A stretch of DNA of 64,000 nucleotides. Origin: Sphaerochaeta pleomorpha str. Grapes. GTDB lineage: Bacteria; Spirochaetota; Spirochaetia; Sphaerochaetales; Sphaerochaetaceae. Positions 35,301 to 42,893 of this stretch are shown one piece after another (positions within the stretch are counted from its first letter, which is position 1; each line of letters begins with the position of its first letter). The notes beneath the pieces were generated by a model. That model ran no database searches. It worked only from the letters and a program-made list of their open reading frames with translations, and had not been told where the DNA came from. The position numbers and the translations under genes were made by a program. The stretch is from contig NC_016633.1 of the NCBI RefSeq assembly GCF_000236685.1, positions 186,001 through 250,000 on the forward strand. The letters are read 5' to 3'.

Positions 35301-35717
35301 ATGATTGACTTTGGTATGTATGATAAGAAGGAACCAAAGATTTTAGCGTACAAGTGTCAGAAATGTGGTACTGTATATTATCCGGCTCCAATGATTTGTA
35401 GAAAATGCGATACCAGAAGAAATCCTGTAACCAATACAGGATGGGAAAAAGTCAATCTAGGCGGGGTGTGCAGGTTGCTTTCCTGGACAAGGGTATGGAA
35501 CCTGGGCGAAGGGTATTCCCAGAAAAGCCTGTCGTTTGGTATTGTTGAGTTTGAGAACGGTTTGCGGGCTTCAGGCCAGTTGGCTGTAGAAAACCCGGAA
35601 ACTGGCATGCAGCTGGATGCGAAGGTCGTTGAGTCAGATAATCGGCCAGGAAAGCCGGTACATATATTTGAATTTTGCCTGAAACAAATACTTGGCAGGT
35701 ATGGAGGGAAAACATGA
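35301..35717 (+). CDS. DUF35 OB-fold zinc-ribbon protein, partner of thiolase-like protein
   Basis: 138 residues from the ATG at 35301, ten bases after the thiolase stop. A rubredoxin-like zinc ribbon (CQKCGTVYYPAPMICRKCD, four Cys, residues 17-35) is followed by an OB-fold (GGVCRLLSWTRVWNLGEG, LSFGIVEFENGLRASGQL). This two-part DUF35 layout is the obligate partner of many thiolase-fold enzymes, where it lines the acyl-CoA channel or stabilises the complex. The four Cys appear intact for zinc. The last base pairs form an ATGA overlap with the GntR gene. Confidence 0.9.
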   Translation: MIDFGMYDKKEPKILAYKCQKCGTVYYPAPMICRKCDTRRNPVTNTGWEKVNLGGVCRLLSWTRVWNLGEGYSQKSLSFGIVEFENGLRASGQLAVENPETGMQLDAKVVESDNRPGKPVHIFEFCLKQILGRYGGKT

Positions 35718-36382
35718 GCGGACGTTCACGAAGCGTAGATATTTACAACACGCTCTACAATCGCATTATCACCTGGAAATATCCGCCTGGACAACGATTG
35801 ACCGAGGAAGAAGTCTGTGCTGAATTTGGTGTGATCAGGTCTCCTGTCAGGGAGGCCTTGAACAGTTTAGTATCCTCGCATCTTGTTCTCAAGGAAGAGC
35901 ACAAAGGCTATACGGTGAGAAGGATTGACCTTAGGGAAGTGAATGAGCTCTATGATACCCGTCTCGTTTTGGAAGAAGGTGTTGTTCGCCTGATTTGTGA
36001 GCATGGGATGGATCCTGAGATCCTTCAACCGATGAGAGAACACTGGAAGTCTTTTTTGGAAAACCTCCCCTCTTTGGGGGCGCAGTCGGCTGTTGAGGAT
36101 GAATTGTTTCATAAGACACTTGCCGATGTTGCAGGAAATCTTGTAATGGCCGAGATGCTGTCAGAGATTTCCCAGCAGATACACTTTGTCCGTTTATCCG
36201 ATATCACCGACCAGTCAAGGTTTCGCAGGACCTGCGAGGACCATCTGGAATTACTCGATGCCTTGGAAAAAAGAGATTGTGACAAGGCTATAGCATTAGT
36301 GAAGAGAAATATCCTCTGGGGCAAAGAAAAGGTCGATGACGCGATCAAGGAGGCATTGTTTCATGCCCATCACATGGACTGA
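35714..36382 (+). CDS. GntR-family regulator (FCD subfamily)
   Basis: 222 residues from the ATG at 35714 (GGAGG upstream), overlapping the DUF35 stop. N-terminal winged helix with YNRIITWKYPPGQRLTEEEVCAEFGVIRSPVREALNSL broken into its usual helices (residues 9-46), then an all-helical FCD effector domain with the metal/ligand-type DTRLVLEEGVVRLI and the DELFHKTLADVAGN and H-x3-LLDALEKRD segments. FCD members often respond to carboxylic acids. Being inside the operon, it probably controls it, with TGTATACA at 29288-29295 as a candidate operator. Confidence 0.92.
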   Translation: MSGRSRSVDIYNTLYNRIITWKYPPGQRLTEEEVCAEFGVIRSPVREALNSLVSSHLVLKEEHKGYTVRRIDLREVNELYDTRLVLEEGVVRLICEHGMDPEILQPMREHWKSFLENLPSLGAQSAVEDELFHKTLADVAGNLVMAEMLSEISQQIHFVRLSDITDQSRFRRTCEDHLELLDALEKRDCDKAIALVKRNILWGKEKVDDAIKEALFHAHHMD

Positions 36383-37355
36383 AACGCTTGTTGGTACTGC
36401 TTCTCTTCTTGGCTCCCGGTTTCCAATCGAGGAGGTTGGGTGCCAAGTGTATTCAATTTCTCGATCCTCGATTAATATAATTGATAGAAATGGGTCTTTA
36501 CTTACCCTTGTAGCATATCCGAAACAGCTGCACCCCCTTTCTGCTGTAGTAGAACAGAGTCTTGCTGGGAATTCTTTCCTTGCCTGGCATATCAATGAGA
36601 ATCAGACTGTCCATATCACCAAGGATAAAATAGAATTCGAAGGCGGAAAATGGGTTTCGCTTTTAAAGGCAAAGCGGGTGCCCCCGGAATCGGAAGCACC
36701 CCATAAAGATGGCAAGGTCGACTGGCCTAAAATCTATGATTACATACAGATACTGAATACCCTCCAGCAAAAAAAACGTACACAGTTGCAAATTTCTTGC
36801 TTTTTTAACCAGACGGAGAACCGCAGTTTTTTTTCCTTGGTTTTCCAATGCCTTGCAACAAAGCTTTTCGAGGGGTACGTACATCAAGACCTGCAATCGG
36901 TTTTGCAGGCAACCGAGAAGTTGCTTGGGCTCGGGCCTGGGTCAACTCCCGCCGGGGATGATTTTATCTGTGGCTTTTTGTTATTGCTGAACATAGTATC
37001 TGGCAAAGAAACACCAGAGGGGGTCGCAATCGACCCTACATTTTCTACCTTATACAGGGAAAAACTCCAACAATTACTCCATACTACTAACCTGACTACA
37101 GTTATTTCCAGGCAATTTCTCTTGCTTGGCTGTGAAGGCCTTTTTGCACAGGGCCTTGTGCGGCTTGGTAACGCATGTATATATCCCCAGAGTGATAACA
37201 CTTTGTTTATCGAATCCCTTCTCTCACTCGATACAATGGGTAACAGCTCTGGGTTTGATGTTGCGACCGGTTTACTCCTTGGTCTGCTTGTATCCATGCC
37301 GGTTTCTGCACAAAGGAGGGATTATGAATTGCCGGTTTTCCTACATTGCGGCTGA
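36363..37355 (+). CDS. DUF2877 protein (AllH-like)
   Basis: 330 residues from the ATG at 36363, with AAGGAGG ten bases upstream and a 20-base overlap with the GntR gene. The C-terminal half carries the DUF2877 signature LGLGPGSTPAGDDFICGFL near residue 190 and TTNLTTVISRQFLLLGCEGLF split near 240. In E. coli the equivalent gene (ylbF/allH) is needed with fdrA and ylbE for oxamate carbamoyltransferase. Its presence here, though not adjacent to the FdrA-DUF1116 gene, says the full three-part system is encoded by this operon. The N-terminal third is poorly conserved in appearance. Confidence 0.85.
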   Translation: MPITWTETLVGTASLLGSRFPIEEVGCQVYSISRSSINIIDRNGSLLTLVAYPKQLHPLSAVVEQSLAGNSFLAWHINENQTVHITKDKIEFEGGKWVSLLKAKRVPPESEAPHKDGKVDWPKIYDYIQILNTLQQKKRTQLQISCFFNQTENRSFFSLVFQCLATKLFEGYVHQDLQSVLQATEKLLGLGPGSTPAGDDFICGFLLLLNIVSGKETPEGVAIDPTFSTLYREKLQQLLHTTNLTTVISRQFLLLGCEGLFAQGLVRLGNACIYPQSDNTLFIESLLSLDTMGNSSGFDVATGLLLGLLVSMPVSAQRRDYELPVFLHCG

Positions 37356-38142
37356 AACGCTGGATGAAGTTTTACAATTGCTGGCGGAAAACGGTCCTGA
37401 AGCAAAACTGCTTGCAGGAGGTACGGATTTGCTTGTTCGTATCAGAAATGGTTACTGCCATCCCAAAATCGTTGTCGACATAAAACAGGTACCGGGTTTC
37501 AATACCATAACATGGACCGAAACGAATGGGTTGCTCCTAGGGCCTGTGGTAACACTCACCGATATTATTGCAAGCGGTATTGTACAGGATAAATTTCCCT
37601 TGATCATTGCGTGCGCGCGGAATATGGGTTCGAATCAGATACGCAACAGGGCAACGGTAGTGGGAAATATTGCCAGTGCATCACCATGTTCGGATATGGC
37701 ACCTGCCTTGCTTTGTCTTGAGGCTAATATCCTTGCTGTATCTCTGAGAGGTTCGAGGAGTATACCGCTCTGCGATTTCTTTACAGGGGTAAAGAAGACT
37801 GTCCTGCTCAATGACGAAATCATATTTGGCCTGACAGTTCCCCCTTCCACATCCCTTTCACGAGGGGCCTATCTCAAACTTAAGAGAATCAAGGGGCAGG
37901 ACCTGGGCTTAGTTTGCCTTGCTTTGCTTTTGAAAAATGAAGAAATCAGGATTGCTGTCGGTTCTTGTGCCCAAACCCCAGTTGTCACTCCACCTATTCC
38001 TGTTTCTACCTCCACCAAGGACATAGTAGCTAGTATTTTGGATCTTATCCATCCGATCAGTGACATCCGGTGCACCGCTGAATATCGTCGTTTTATGGTA
38101 GAGGAATATGTAAAACGGTTGTTGAAGGAGGTTCAGTCATGA
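37324..38142 (+). CDS. Molybdenum hydroxylase FAD-binding subunit
   Basis: 272 residues from the ATG at 37324 (AAGGAGG six bases before), overlapping the DUF2877 gene by 32 bases. FAD-binding loops of the CoxM/XdhB family are visible: AKLLAGGTDLLVRIRNG near residue 33 and ARNMGSNQIRNRATVVGNIASASPCSD split near 100-125; the C-terminal CO-dehydrogenase-flavoprotein domain follows (RGAYLKLKRIKGQDLGLV). It passes electrons from the iron-sulfur subunit to a soluble acceptor. It is slightly shorter than typical family members (about 280-300). Confidence 0.92.
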   Translation: MNCRFSYIAAETLDEVLQLLAENGPEAKLLAGGTDLLVRIRNGYCHPKIVVDIKQVPGFNTITWTETNGLLLGPVVTLTDIIASGIVQDKFPLIIACARNMGSNQIRNRATVVGNIASASPCSDMAPALLCLEANILAVSLRGSRSIPLCDFFTGVKKTVLLNDEIIFGLTVPPSTSLSRGAYLKLKRIKGQDLGLVCLALLLKNEEIRIAVGSCAQTPVVTPPIPVSTSTKDIVASILDLIHPISDIRCTAEYRRFMVEEYVKRLLKEVQS

Positions 38143-38624
38143 GAATTCTGGTAACAGTTAACGGACTGCCCTATGAGCGTGACGTCCCTGAAAACAAGAC
38201 ACTATTGCATTTTTTGAGAGAAGATTTGGGACTTACCGGCACAAAAGAAGGCTGTGGGGCCGGTGAATGCGGTTCTTGTACCGTACTGCTCAATGGGAAG
38301 GCGGTAAATTCATGCCTGGTCCTTGCTGCAGAGGCAAACAAGGCATATGTAGAAACGATCGAGGGTGAGGCCTCGGATGGGGAAGCATCAAAGCTACAGA
38401 AAGCATTTTTAAAACACCATGCAGTACAATGTGGCTTTTGTACGGCAGGTATGCTTATGGCCGCAAGGGAAATAATCCATACGTATCCCAAGCCTTCAGT
38501 AGAACAGATACAAGAAGGACTCAGCGGAAATCTGTGCAGGTGCACAGGATACCAACAGATCATCGAAGCAATCCTTGATGTAACCGGCCAAGGCGAGGAT
38601 GAAAAGGAGATACCCCATGACTGA
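38139..38624 (+). CDS. Molybdenum hydroxylase [2Fe-2S] subunit
   Basis: 161 residues, the standard size, overlapping the FAD subunit by four bases. The plant-type [2Fe-2S] site CGAGECGSCTVLL is near residue 41 and the second, helical [2Fe-2S] site is CGFCTAGMLMAAR near 100 with CRCTGYQQI near 135. All eight ligands are present. It links the molybdenum site to the FAD subunit. The last 8 bases overlap the large-subunit start. Confidence 0.96.
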   Translation: MRILVTVNGLPYERDVPENKTLLHFLREDLGLTGTKEGCGAGECGSCTVLLNGKAVNSCLVLAAEANKAYVETIEGEASDGEASKLQKAFLKHHAVQCGFCTAGMLMAAREIIHTYPKPSVEQIQEGLSGNLCRCTGYQQIIEAILDVTGQGEDEKEIPHD

Positions 38625-41043
38625 AAGCGATAGAGAGTATTCCTATTCTTCGATCGGGAAGGATATACACCGGTTGGATGCCTTGAAAAAACTTTCGGGA
38701 CAGGCTGTATATGTAAACGATATGATCCTTCCTGGGATGCTGTATGCCCGTGTAAAAAGAAGTCCCCATGCGCATGCAAAGATAGTGAGTATAGAAACCT
38801 CAAAGGCCCGATCTTTACCAGGGGTAAGGGCAGTTCTGACAGGAAAAGAACTCCCCTATAAAGTCGGGCTCTATCTGGTAGACAAAGATATCCTGGCTAA
38901 AGAGGAAGTAAGGCATTACGGGGAAGCGGTTGCAGCTGTTGCTGCAGAGACAGCGGAAATTGCCAAACAGGCAATTGATCTTATTGAAGTCGAATATGAA
39001 GTCTTGAAGCCGGTACTCGATATAAAAGAGGCCTTGCTCCCCACCTCAGCCCTGGTACATCCTAATCTTGGTTCCTACTCATACCTGTCTGCAGCCTTTA
39101 CCCCGATACCAAAAACAAATGTGGCCAATTGGACCAAGATTCGAAAAGGCAATGTAGAAAAGGCCTTTGGTGAGTCGGCCTATATCGTTGAGGGTACTTA
39201 TGAGAATCCGAGTGTTCAGCATGTTCCCCTTGAGTGCCATGTGGCAATTGCCCAATGGGGGATAGCCGATAAGGTAACGATATGGACAAGTGCGCAGTCG
39301 CCCTTTACGGTACGCAACCTGTTCTGCAAAACATTTTCCCTTCCCCTGCAAAATGTACGGGTTATCGTACCGAATGTCGGAGGGGGATTCGGGGGAAAAG
39401 CTGGGATCCATCTGGAACCGCTTGTTGCCTGTCTTTCACGTAAAGCAGGCGGTTTCCCTGTAAAGTTCCAGGCAAGCCGTGAGGAGGAGTTTTCCCTGCT
39501 GCCTTGCCGCTGTGCCTTGACCTACAAGATAAAAACCGGTGTATCGTCAAAAGGAAAGATACTGGCACAGAAAATGGAGCTCTTTTGGGATAGCGGGGCA
39601 TATGCTGATTATGCAGTAAATATTACCCGCTCTGCAGGGTATAGTGCTGCAGGTCCCTATGAGATACCCAATGCCTGGGTCGATTCCTATACAATCTATA
39701 CAAACAAACCCTATGGAACCGCCTTTAGGGGGTTCGGTCACGTCGAATTCCATTGGGGAATAGAGCGACACATGAATCAGGTTGCAAAGGCCGTTGGTAT
39801 GGATGCACTCTCTTTCAGACATCTCAACGCAGTCAGACCGGGATCTGTTACCTTGACAGGGGAAACCCTTTCTCCCTTCTCTGGTAATGTCCTTGCCTGT
39901 ATGGATGCCGTTGCCAGTTCCATTGGTTATGGGAAACTGAGTGCTGAGGAAAAACTACTGGAGGAAAAAGGGATTTTCAGAATTGGGAAAGGCCTAGCCC
40001 TCCTGCATAAAGCCCCGGCCATGCCAACAAATACCTCAACTGCAGCAATAGTGAAAATGCAGGGTGATGGTACCGTAAGCGTGAACGTTGGTTTGACTGA
40101 GATAGGGCAGGGTTCTACGACTGCCCTAGCCCAGATAGTAAGCGAAACGTTATCGTTTCCCCTCGATAGGATTGATGTCAAAATAGAGAAAGATACCGAT
40201 AGCGACCCGTATGACTGGCAGACAGTAGCATCAAAGGGCCTGGTTATGAGTGGGAATGCCTGTATTATGGCCTGCAAGGATTTGCTTGCCAAAGGATATG
40301 CGGTGGCAGCACAGGTGTTAAAAACTAGGCCAGAGGAACTTTCCCACACAAGGGACCGGGTTTTTGTGAAGGCCCATCCACAGCTTCAGGTAAGCTGGTC
40401 GAATCTTGCACTCGGGTATAGCTATCCCCATGGCGAAAGTATCGGAGGACCGCTTATTGGAATAGGCACCTATATTGCACAGGGACTCTCTAACCTTGAC
40501 AAAGAGACAGGCCAGGGCAATCCTGCGATGAACTGGACCTTTGGTGCCCATGCAATCGTCTGCAAGGTGAATACACAAACAGGTGAATTTTCAGTTCTCA
40601 AAGTCGTTTCTGCCTTCGACGTAGGGAAGGTAATCAATCCAGGGTTGTTGCGCGGACAGATGCTTGGAGGGATAGTGCAGGGACTGGGAACAGCTCTTTG
40701 CGAAGGATATGTATTTGATACGTCCGGACATCTTTTAAATCAAAACCTTACCGATAATAAAATACCGACGGCCATGGATCTGCCTGTCATCGAGACAATA
40801 GCGATAGAAAGCGAGCAGGTCGAAGGACCTTTTGGTGCGAGAGGTGTTGGCGAACATTCTATGATTTCTGTAGCCCCTGCCTTGGGAAATGCAATCGAGG
40901 ATGCCGTAAAAGTCAATATTACCAGACTTCCGATACGGTTTGAGGATGTTTGGCGTGCATTGCATAGCAAAAAGGGAGAAAATCATTGGCTTGCAGGAAT
41001 CCTCTCAGGATTCTGTACGGAACAACATGTCCAGGAAAAATAA
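38617..41043 (+). CDS. Molybdenum hydroxylase large (Moco-binding) subunit
   Basis: 808 residues from the ATG at 38617, preceded by AAGGAG. Xanthine-dehydrogenase-family features: N-terminal a/b-hammerhead domain (RLDALKKLSGQAVYVNDM), the Moco loop GGGFGGKAG near residue 255, AFRGFG with the substrate-orienting Arg near 370, QGSTTALAQIV near 500 and GVGEHSMISVAP near 748 containing the catalytic Glu. It hydroxylates a carbon next to nitrogen in N-heterocycles or an aldehyde. The substrate-pocket residues around FGHVEFHWGIE differ from the FGGPQ of xanthine dehydrogenases, so the substrate is probably not xanthine. It is the last gene of the operon; a hairpin follows at 41051-41070. Confidence 0.93.
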   Translation: MTESDREYSYSSIGKDIHRLDALKKLSGQAVYVNDMILPGMLYARVKRSPHAHAKIVSIETSKARSLPGVRAVLTGKELPYKVGLYLVDKDILAKEEVRHYGEAVAAVAAETAEIAKQAIDLIEVEYEVLKPVLDIKEALLPTSALVHPNLGSYSYLSAAFTPIPKTNVANWTKIRKGNVEKAFGESAYIVEGTYENPSVQHVPLECHVAIAQWGIADKVTIWTSAQSPFTVRNLFCKTFSLPLQNVRVIVPNVGGGFGGKAGIHLEPLVACLSRKAGGFPVKFQASREEEFSLLPCRCALTYKIKTGVSSKGKILAQKMELFWDSGAYADYAVNITRSAGYSAAGPYEIPNAWVDSYTIYTNKPYGTAFRGFGHVEFHWGIERHMNQVAKAVGMDALSFRHLNAVRPGSVTLTGETLSPFSGNVLACMDAVASSIGYGKLSAEEKLLEEKGIFRIGKGLALLHKAPAMPTNTSTAAIVKMQGDGTVSVNVGLTEIGQGSTTALAQIVSETLSFPLDRIDVKIEKDTDSDPYDWQTVASKGLVMSGNACIMACKDLLAKGYAVAAQVLKTRPEELSHTRDRVFVKAHPQLQVSWSNLALGYSYPHGESIGGPLIGIGTYIAQGLSNLDKETGQGNPAMNWTFGAHAIVCKVNTQTGEFSVLKVVSAFDVGKVINPGLLRGQMLGGIVQGLGTALCEGYVFDTSGHLLNQNLTDNKIPTAMDLPVIETIAIESEQVEGPFGARGVGEHSMISVAPALGNAIEDAVKVNITRLPIRFEDVWRALHSKKGENHWLAGILSGFCTEQHVQEK

Positions 41044-41050
41044 AAATGAA

Positions 41051-41070
41051 CGGAGCCATTTCTGGCTCCG
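41051..41070. terminator. Hairpin between molybdenum hydroxylase and RRM genes
   Basis: CGGAGCCA, TTTC, TGGCTCCG: a perfect eight-base stem between two convergent genes. The T-run is poor on the plus side, so efficiency is uncertain. Confidence 0.6.
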
Positions 41071-41116
41071 CTGCGTTTCTGAATCATAGGGGAAATGTTC
41101 TCAAAAAAACCGGTTT

Positions 41117-41395
41117 TTAGTACCTGTTATTGGAATATTCGTTACGGGGTTTTGCAATTGCTTCGTTAACACGGAGATTGCGTCCATCAATTTCTTTTCC
41201 GTCAAGCTGGGAGATAGCTGCATCTGCTGCAGAATTCTCTTCCATCTCTACGAAACCGAAACCCTTGGGGCGACGAGTCTCACGGTCCATGATGATAGTT
41301 GCACTGAGTACGTTACCGTACTGTGAAAAAAGTTCGCGAAGATCATCTTCAGTAGTGTTGTAACTCATGTTACCAACGTAAATTTTCTTTGCCAT
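41117..41395 (-). CDS. Single-RRM RNA-binding protein
   Basis: 92 residues: one RNA recognition motif with RNP2 KIYVGNM (residues 4-10) and RNP1 RPKGFGFVEM (residues 42-51), followed by a short polar tail (KPRNEYSNNRY). Such proteins in cyanobacteria and spirochaetes are cold- or stress-induced RNA chaperones. An AGGATG site precedes the start. The 5' region holds hairpins at 41411-41428 and 41476-41500, which may control translation in the way cold-shock leaders do. Confidence 0.95.
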   Translation of the reverse strand: MAKKIYVGNMSYNTTEDDLRELFSQYGNVLSATIIMDRETRRPKGFGFVEMEENSAADAAISQLDGKEIDGRNLRVNEAIAKPRNEYSNNRY

Positions 41396-41861
41396 AAAAG
41401 CATCCTTTTACAGACATTCGTCTGTAGATTGTATTTTTTGCTTTGTTTGGGCTGTTTTTGGTTTTTTACCGGTCTGCGAAAGCGATTCAGAAACGCTCGC
41501 GTACATATGTACTTAAAAAGGTAATGAACGAAATTGCAACACAATTAACTAAGCAACTGAATAATACTGTCTTTTGCAGATAATGTACACTAGTTGGCAA
41601 ATAAAATTACGAAAGGTTGGAAAAAAATGAAAAAAATAAAAAATAAATCCTGCTATTACAAGAAAAGAGCGAAAAATAGTACATAAAAAAAAGTGAAAAA
41701 ATTACAATAGGAATATAATGAGAAGCATAAAAAATGATTTCTGCTTCTTTCGGTACTCTAAAATCACCAATCATGTATAAAAACGTTTTTGCTAGAATGT
41801 AAAAAGTTTTGACCATTCACCCGAACAAAATGCCTAGACTCACTTTGTGGAATAATGACTG
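41396..41861. other. Intergenic region with structured 5' leader of the RRM gene
   Basis: About 465 bases. Near the RRM gene, TACAGAC-ATTC-GTCTGTA forms a perfect hairpin (41411-41428), and GCG...AGCG pairs with CGCT...CGC at 41476-41500. Between these lies a T-rich stretch. From 41520 to 41850 the DNA is very AT-rich; a 69-codon minus-strand frame there (41607-41816) has no sign of being a gene. Confidence 0.5.
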
Positions 41862-41890
41862 TTGACACACAGAATGGCAATTTGTAAAGT
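41862..41890 (+). promoter_or_regulatory. Promoter of the amino-acid ABC importer
   Basis: TTGACA (41862-41867), 17 bases, TAAAGT (41885-41890), predicting a start near 41897, about 80 bases before the binding-protein ATG. Confidence 0.7.
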
Positions 41891-41902
41891 GTGCCAATCA
41901 AA

Positions 41903-41935
41903 ATGGTATGTTGCAAAGGCGCAATTCCGGATTAA
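41903..41935 (+). CDS. Possible ten-codon leader peptide with tandem Cys codons
   Basis: ATG GTA TGT TGC AAA and so on, reading MVCCKGAIPD, ending with TAA inside the loop of the terminator-like hairpin. Two consecutive Cys codons in front of an amino-acid importer resemble attenuation leaders. However, there is no ribosome site and the predicted transcript starts only about six bases upstream, so translation would have to be leaderless. Treat as a hypothesis. Confidence 0.25.
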   Translation: MVCCKGAIPD

Positions 41936-41954
41936 CCGGGGTTTCGCCTTTTTT
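41915..41954 (+). terminator. Terminator-like hairpin in the leader of the amino-acid importer
   Basis: AAAGGCG (41915-41921) pairs with CGCCTTT (41945-41951); inside, AATT-CCGG pairs with CCGG-GGTT through two G-T wobbles, with one C-T mismatch and the loop ATTAA. Six T follow (41949-41954). It lies between the promoter and the binding-protein ATG, and no plus-strand gene precedes it, so it probably attenuates this operon. Confidence 0.75.
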
Positions 41955-41976
41955 ACTGCCAACAGGAGAAGGACCT

Positions 41977-42768
41977 ATGAAAAAGAGACTGCTGTGTGTT
42001 ACTGCTATTATCTTGATTGGCGTCACAGGTTTGTTTGCCAGTGGAGTAAAAGAAGAAGCCCCGTCAACTGCAATAGAACGGATTAAGGCGAAAGGAGTCC
42101 TTTCCGTTGCGACCGGGACGTATGTCCCCTTTGAGTACCGTGATCCCGATACGGATGAAATCGTCGGATTCGATATCGATTTCATCAAACTGCTCGCGGA
42201 TAGACTCGGGGTCGAACTCAAGGTAACCGACATGACTTTTACTTCCCTAATCCCAACGATTGAAAATGGAGAATATGACCTTGCAATCGCTGCGATGTAT
42301 AACACCCCTGCAAGAAGGGAGGTCGTCCTGATGAGTGATTCCTACATGGAAACGGGGATGGTTCTGGTTACTCAAAAGGGGAATTTGAAAAACATCACTT
42401 CACTTGCTGATTGTGCAGGCTTGAAAGTAGGGGTAAAAGCAGGCGCTACAAGCCAGGTGGTTGCAGAAAAGGGCATGCAAGAGGCTGGGATAAAATTTAC
42501 CATCGTAGGCTATGAGGAAACCATAGGTTGTATCTCTGATTTAGTTGCAGGACGTATCGACGTCGTGGTAAACGACCTTTTGAATCAGTTGGAATTGAAC
42601 AAAGTGACCCCAGAGGTTGAAATCGTTACCAAACCTTTTACCAGTGCAAACCTTGCTATCGCGATAAAGAAAGGAAATGAAGATTTGCTTTCCCTGGTAA
42701 ATCAGTTGATCGTCGACTATAAGGCTGATGGGACGTATGCGGCGTTGTACAAGAAATGGCTTAACTAG
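41977..42768 (+). CDS. Amino-acid ABC transporter substrate-binding protein (family 3)
   Basis: 263 residues from the ATG at 41977 (AGGAGAAGG upstream). The signal peptide ends at GLFASGVKEE, matching the sugar-binding protein of this genome in style. Family-3 motifs: LSVATGTYVPFEYRDPDTDEI followed by GFDIDFIKLLADRLG, and DLAIAAMYNTPARRE in lobe two. It captures a polar or other amino acid; the ligand is not evident. It is the first gene of a three-gene importer, separated from the permease by a processing hairpin (42784-42807), which would favour its higher expression. Confidence 0.94.
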   Translation: MKKRLLCVTAIILIGVTGLFASGVKEEAPSTAIERIKAKGVLSVATGTYVPFEYRDPDTDEIVGFDIDFIKLLADRLGVELKVTDMTFTSLIPTIENGEYDLAIAAMYNTPARREVVLMSDSYMETGMVLVTQKGNLKNITSLADCAGLKVGVKAGATSQVVAEKGMQEAGIKFTIVGYEETIGCISDLVAGRIDVVVNDLLNQLELNKVTPEVEIVTKPFTSANLAIAIKKGNEDLLSLVNQLIVDYKADGTYAALYKKWLN

Positions 42769-42783
42769 GACTGCCGGTTCATA

Positions 42784-42807
42784 AGGGGCGGTTATACTAC
42801 CGCCCCT
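42784..42807 (+). promoter_or_regulatory. Intercistronic hairpin after the amino-acid binding-protein gene
   Basis: AGGGGCGG (42784-42791) pairs perfectly with CCGCCCCT (42800-42807), with a further T-A pair inside, and no T-run follows. As in the sugar operon, it sits directly behind the binding-protein gene and probably stabilises that message. Confidence 0.7.
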
Positions 42808-42893
42808 AGCGCCAATCAATGCAATCAGAATTGATTCCTTGATCTAAACCTGTTTCTTTTTATGGCCCCCAGATATTGAAAATTGGAGTCGTT

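Noticed and set aside
38617-41043. Xanthine dehydrogenase proper
   Set aside because: The family is right, but the segment after AFRGFG differs from the purine-type FGGPQ and the operon context is not purine salvage, so xanthine is not claimed as substrate.
41607-41816. 69-codon minus-strand frame in AT-rich DNA
   Set aside because: Phe/Tyr-rich translation typical of AT-rich noncoding DNA; no ribosome site.
41891-41976. Riboswitch in the leader of the amino-acid importer
   Set aside because: The transcript leader is only about 80 bases and is nearly filled by the terminator stem; there is no room for a known aptamer such as lysine or glycine.
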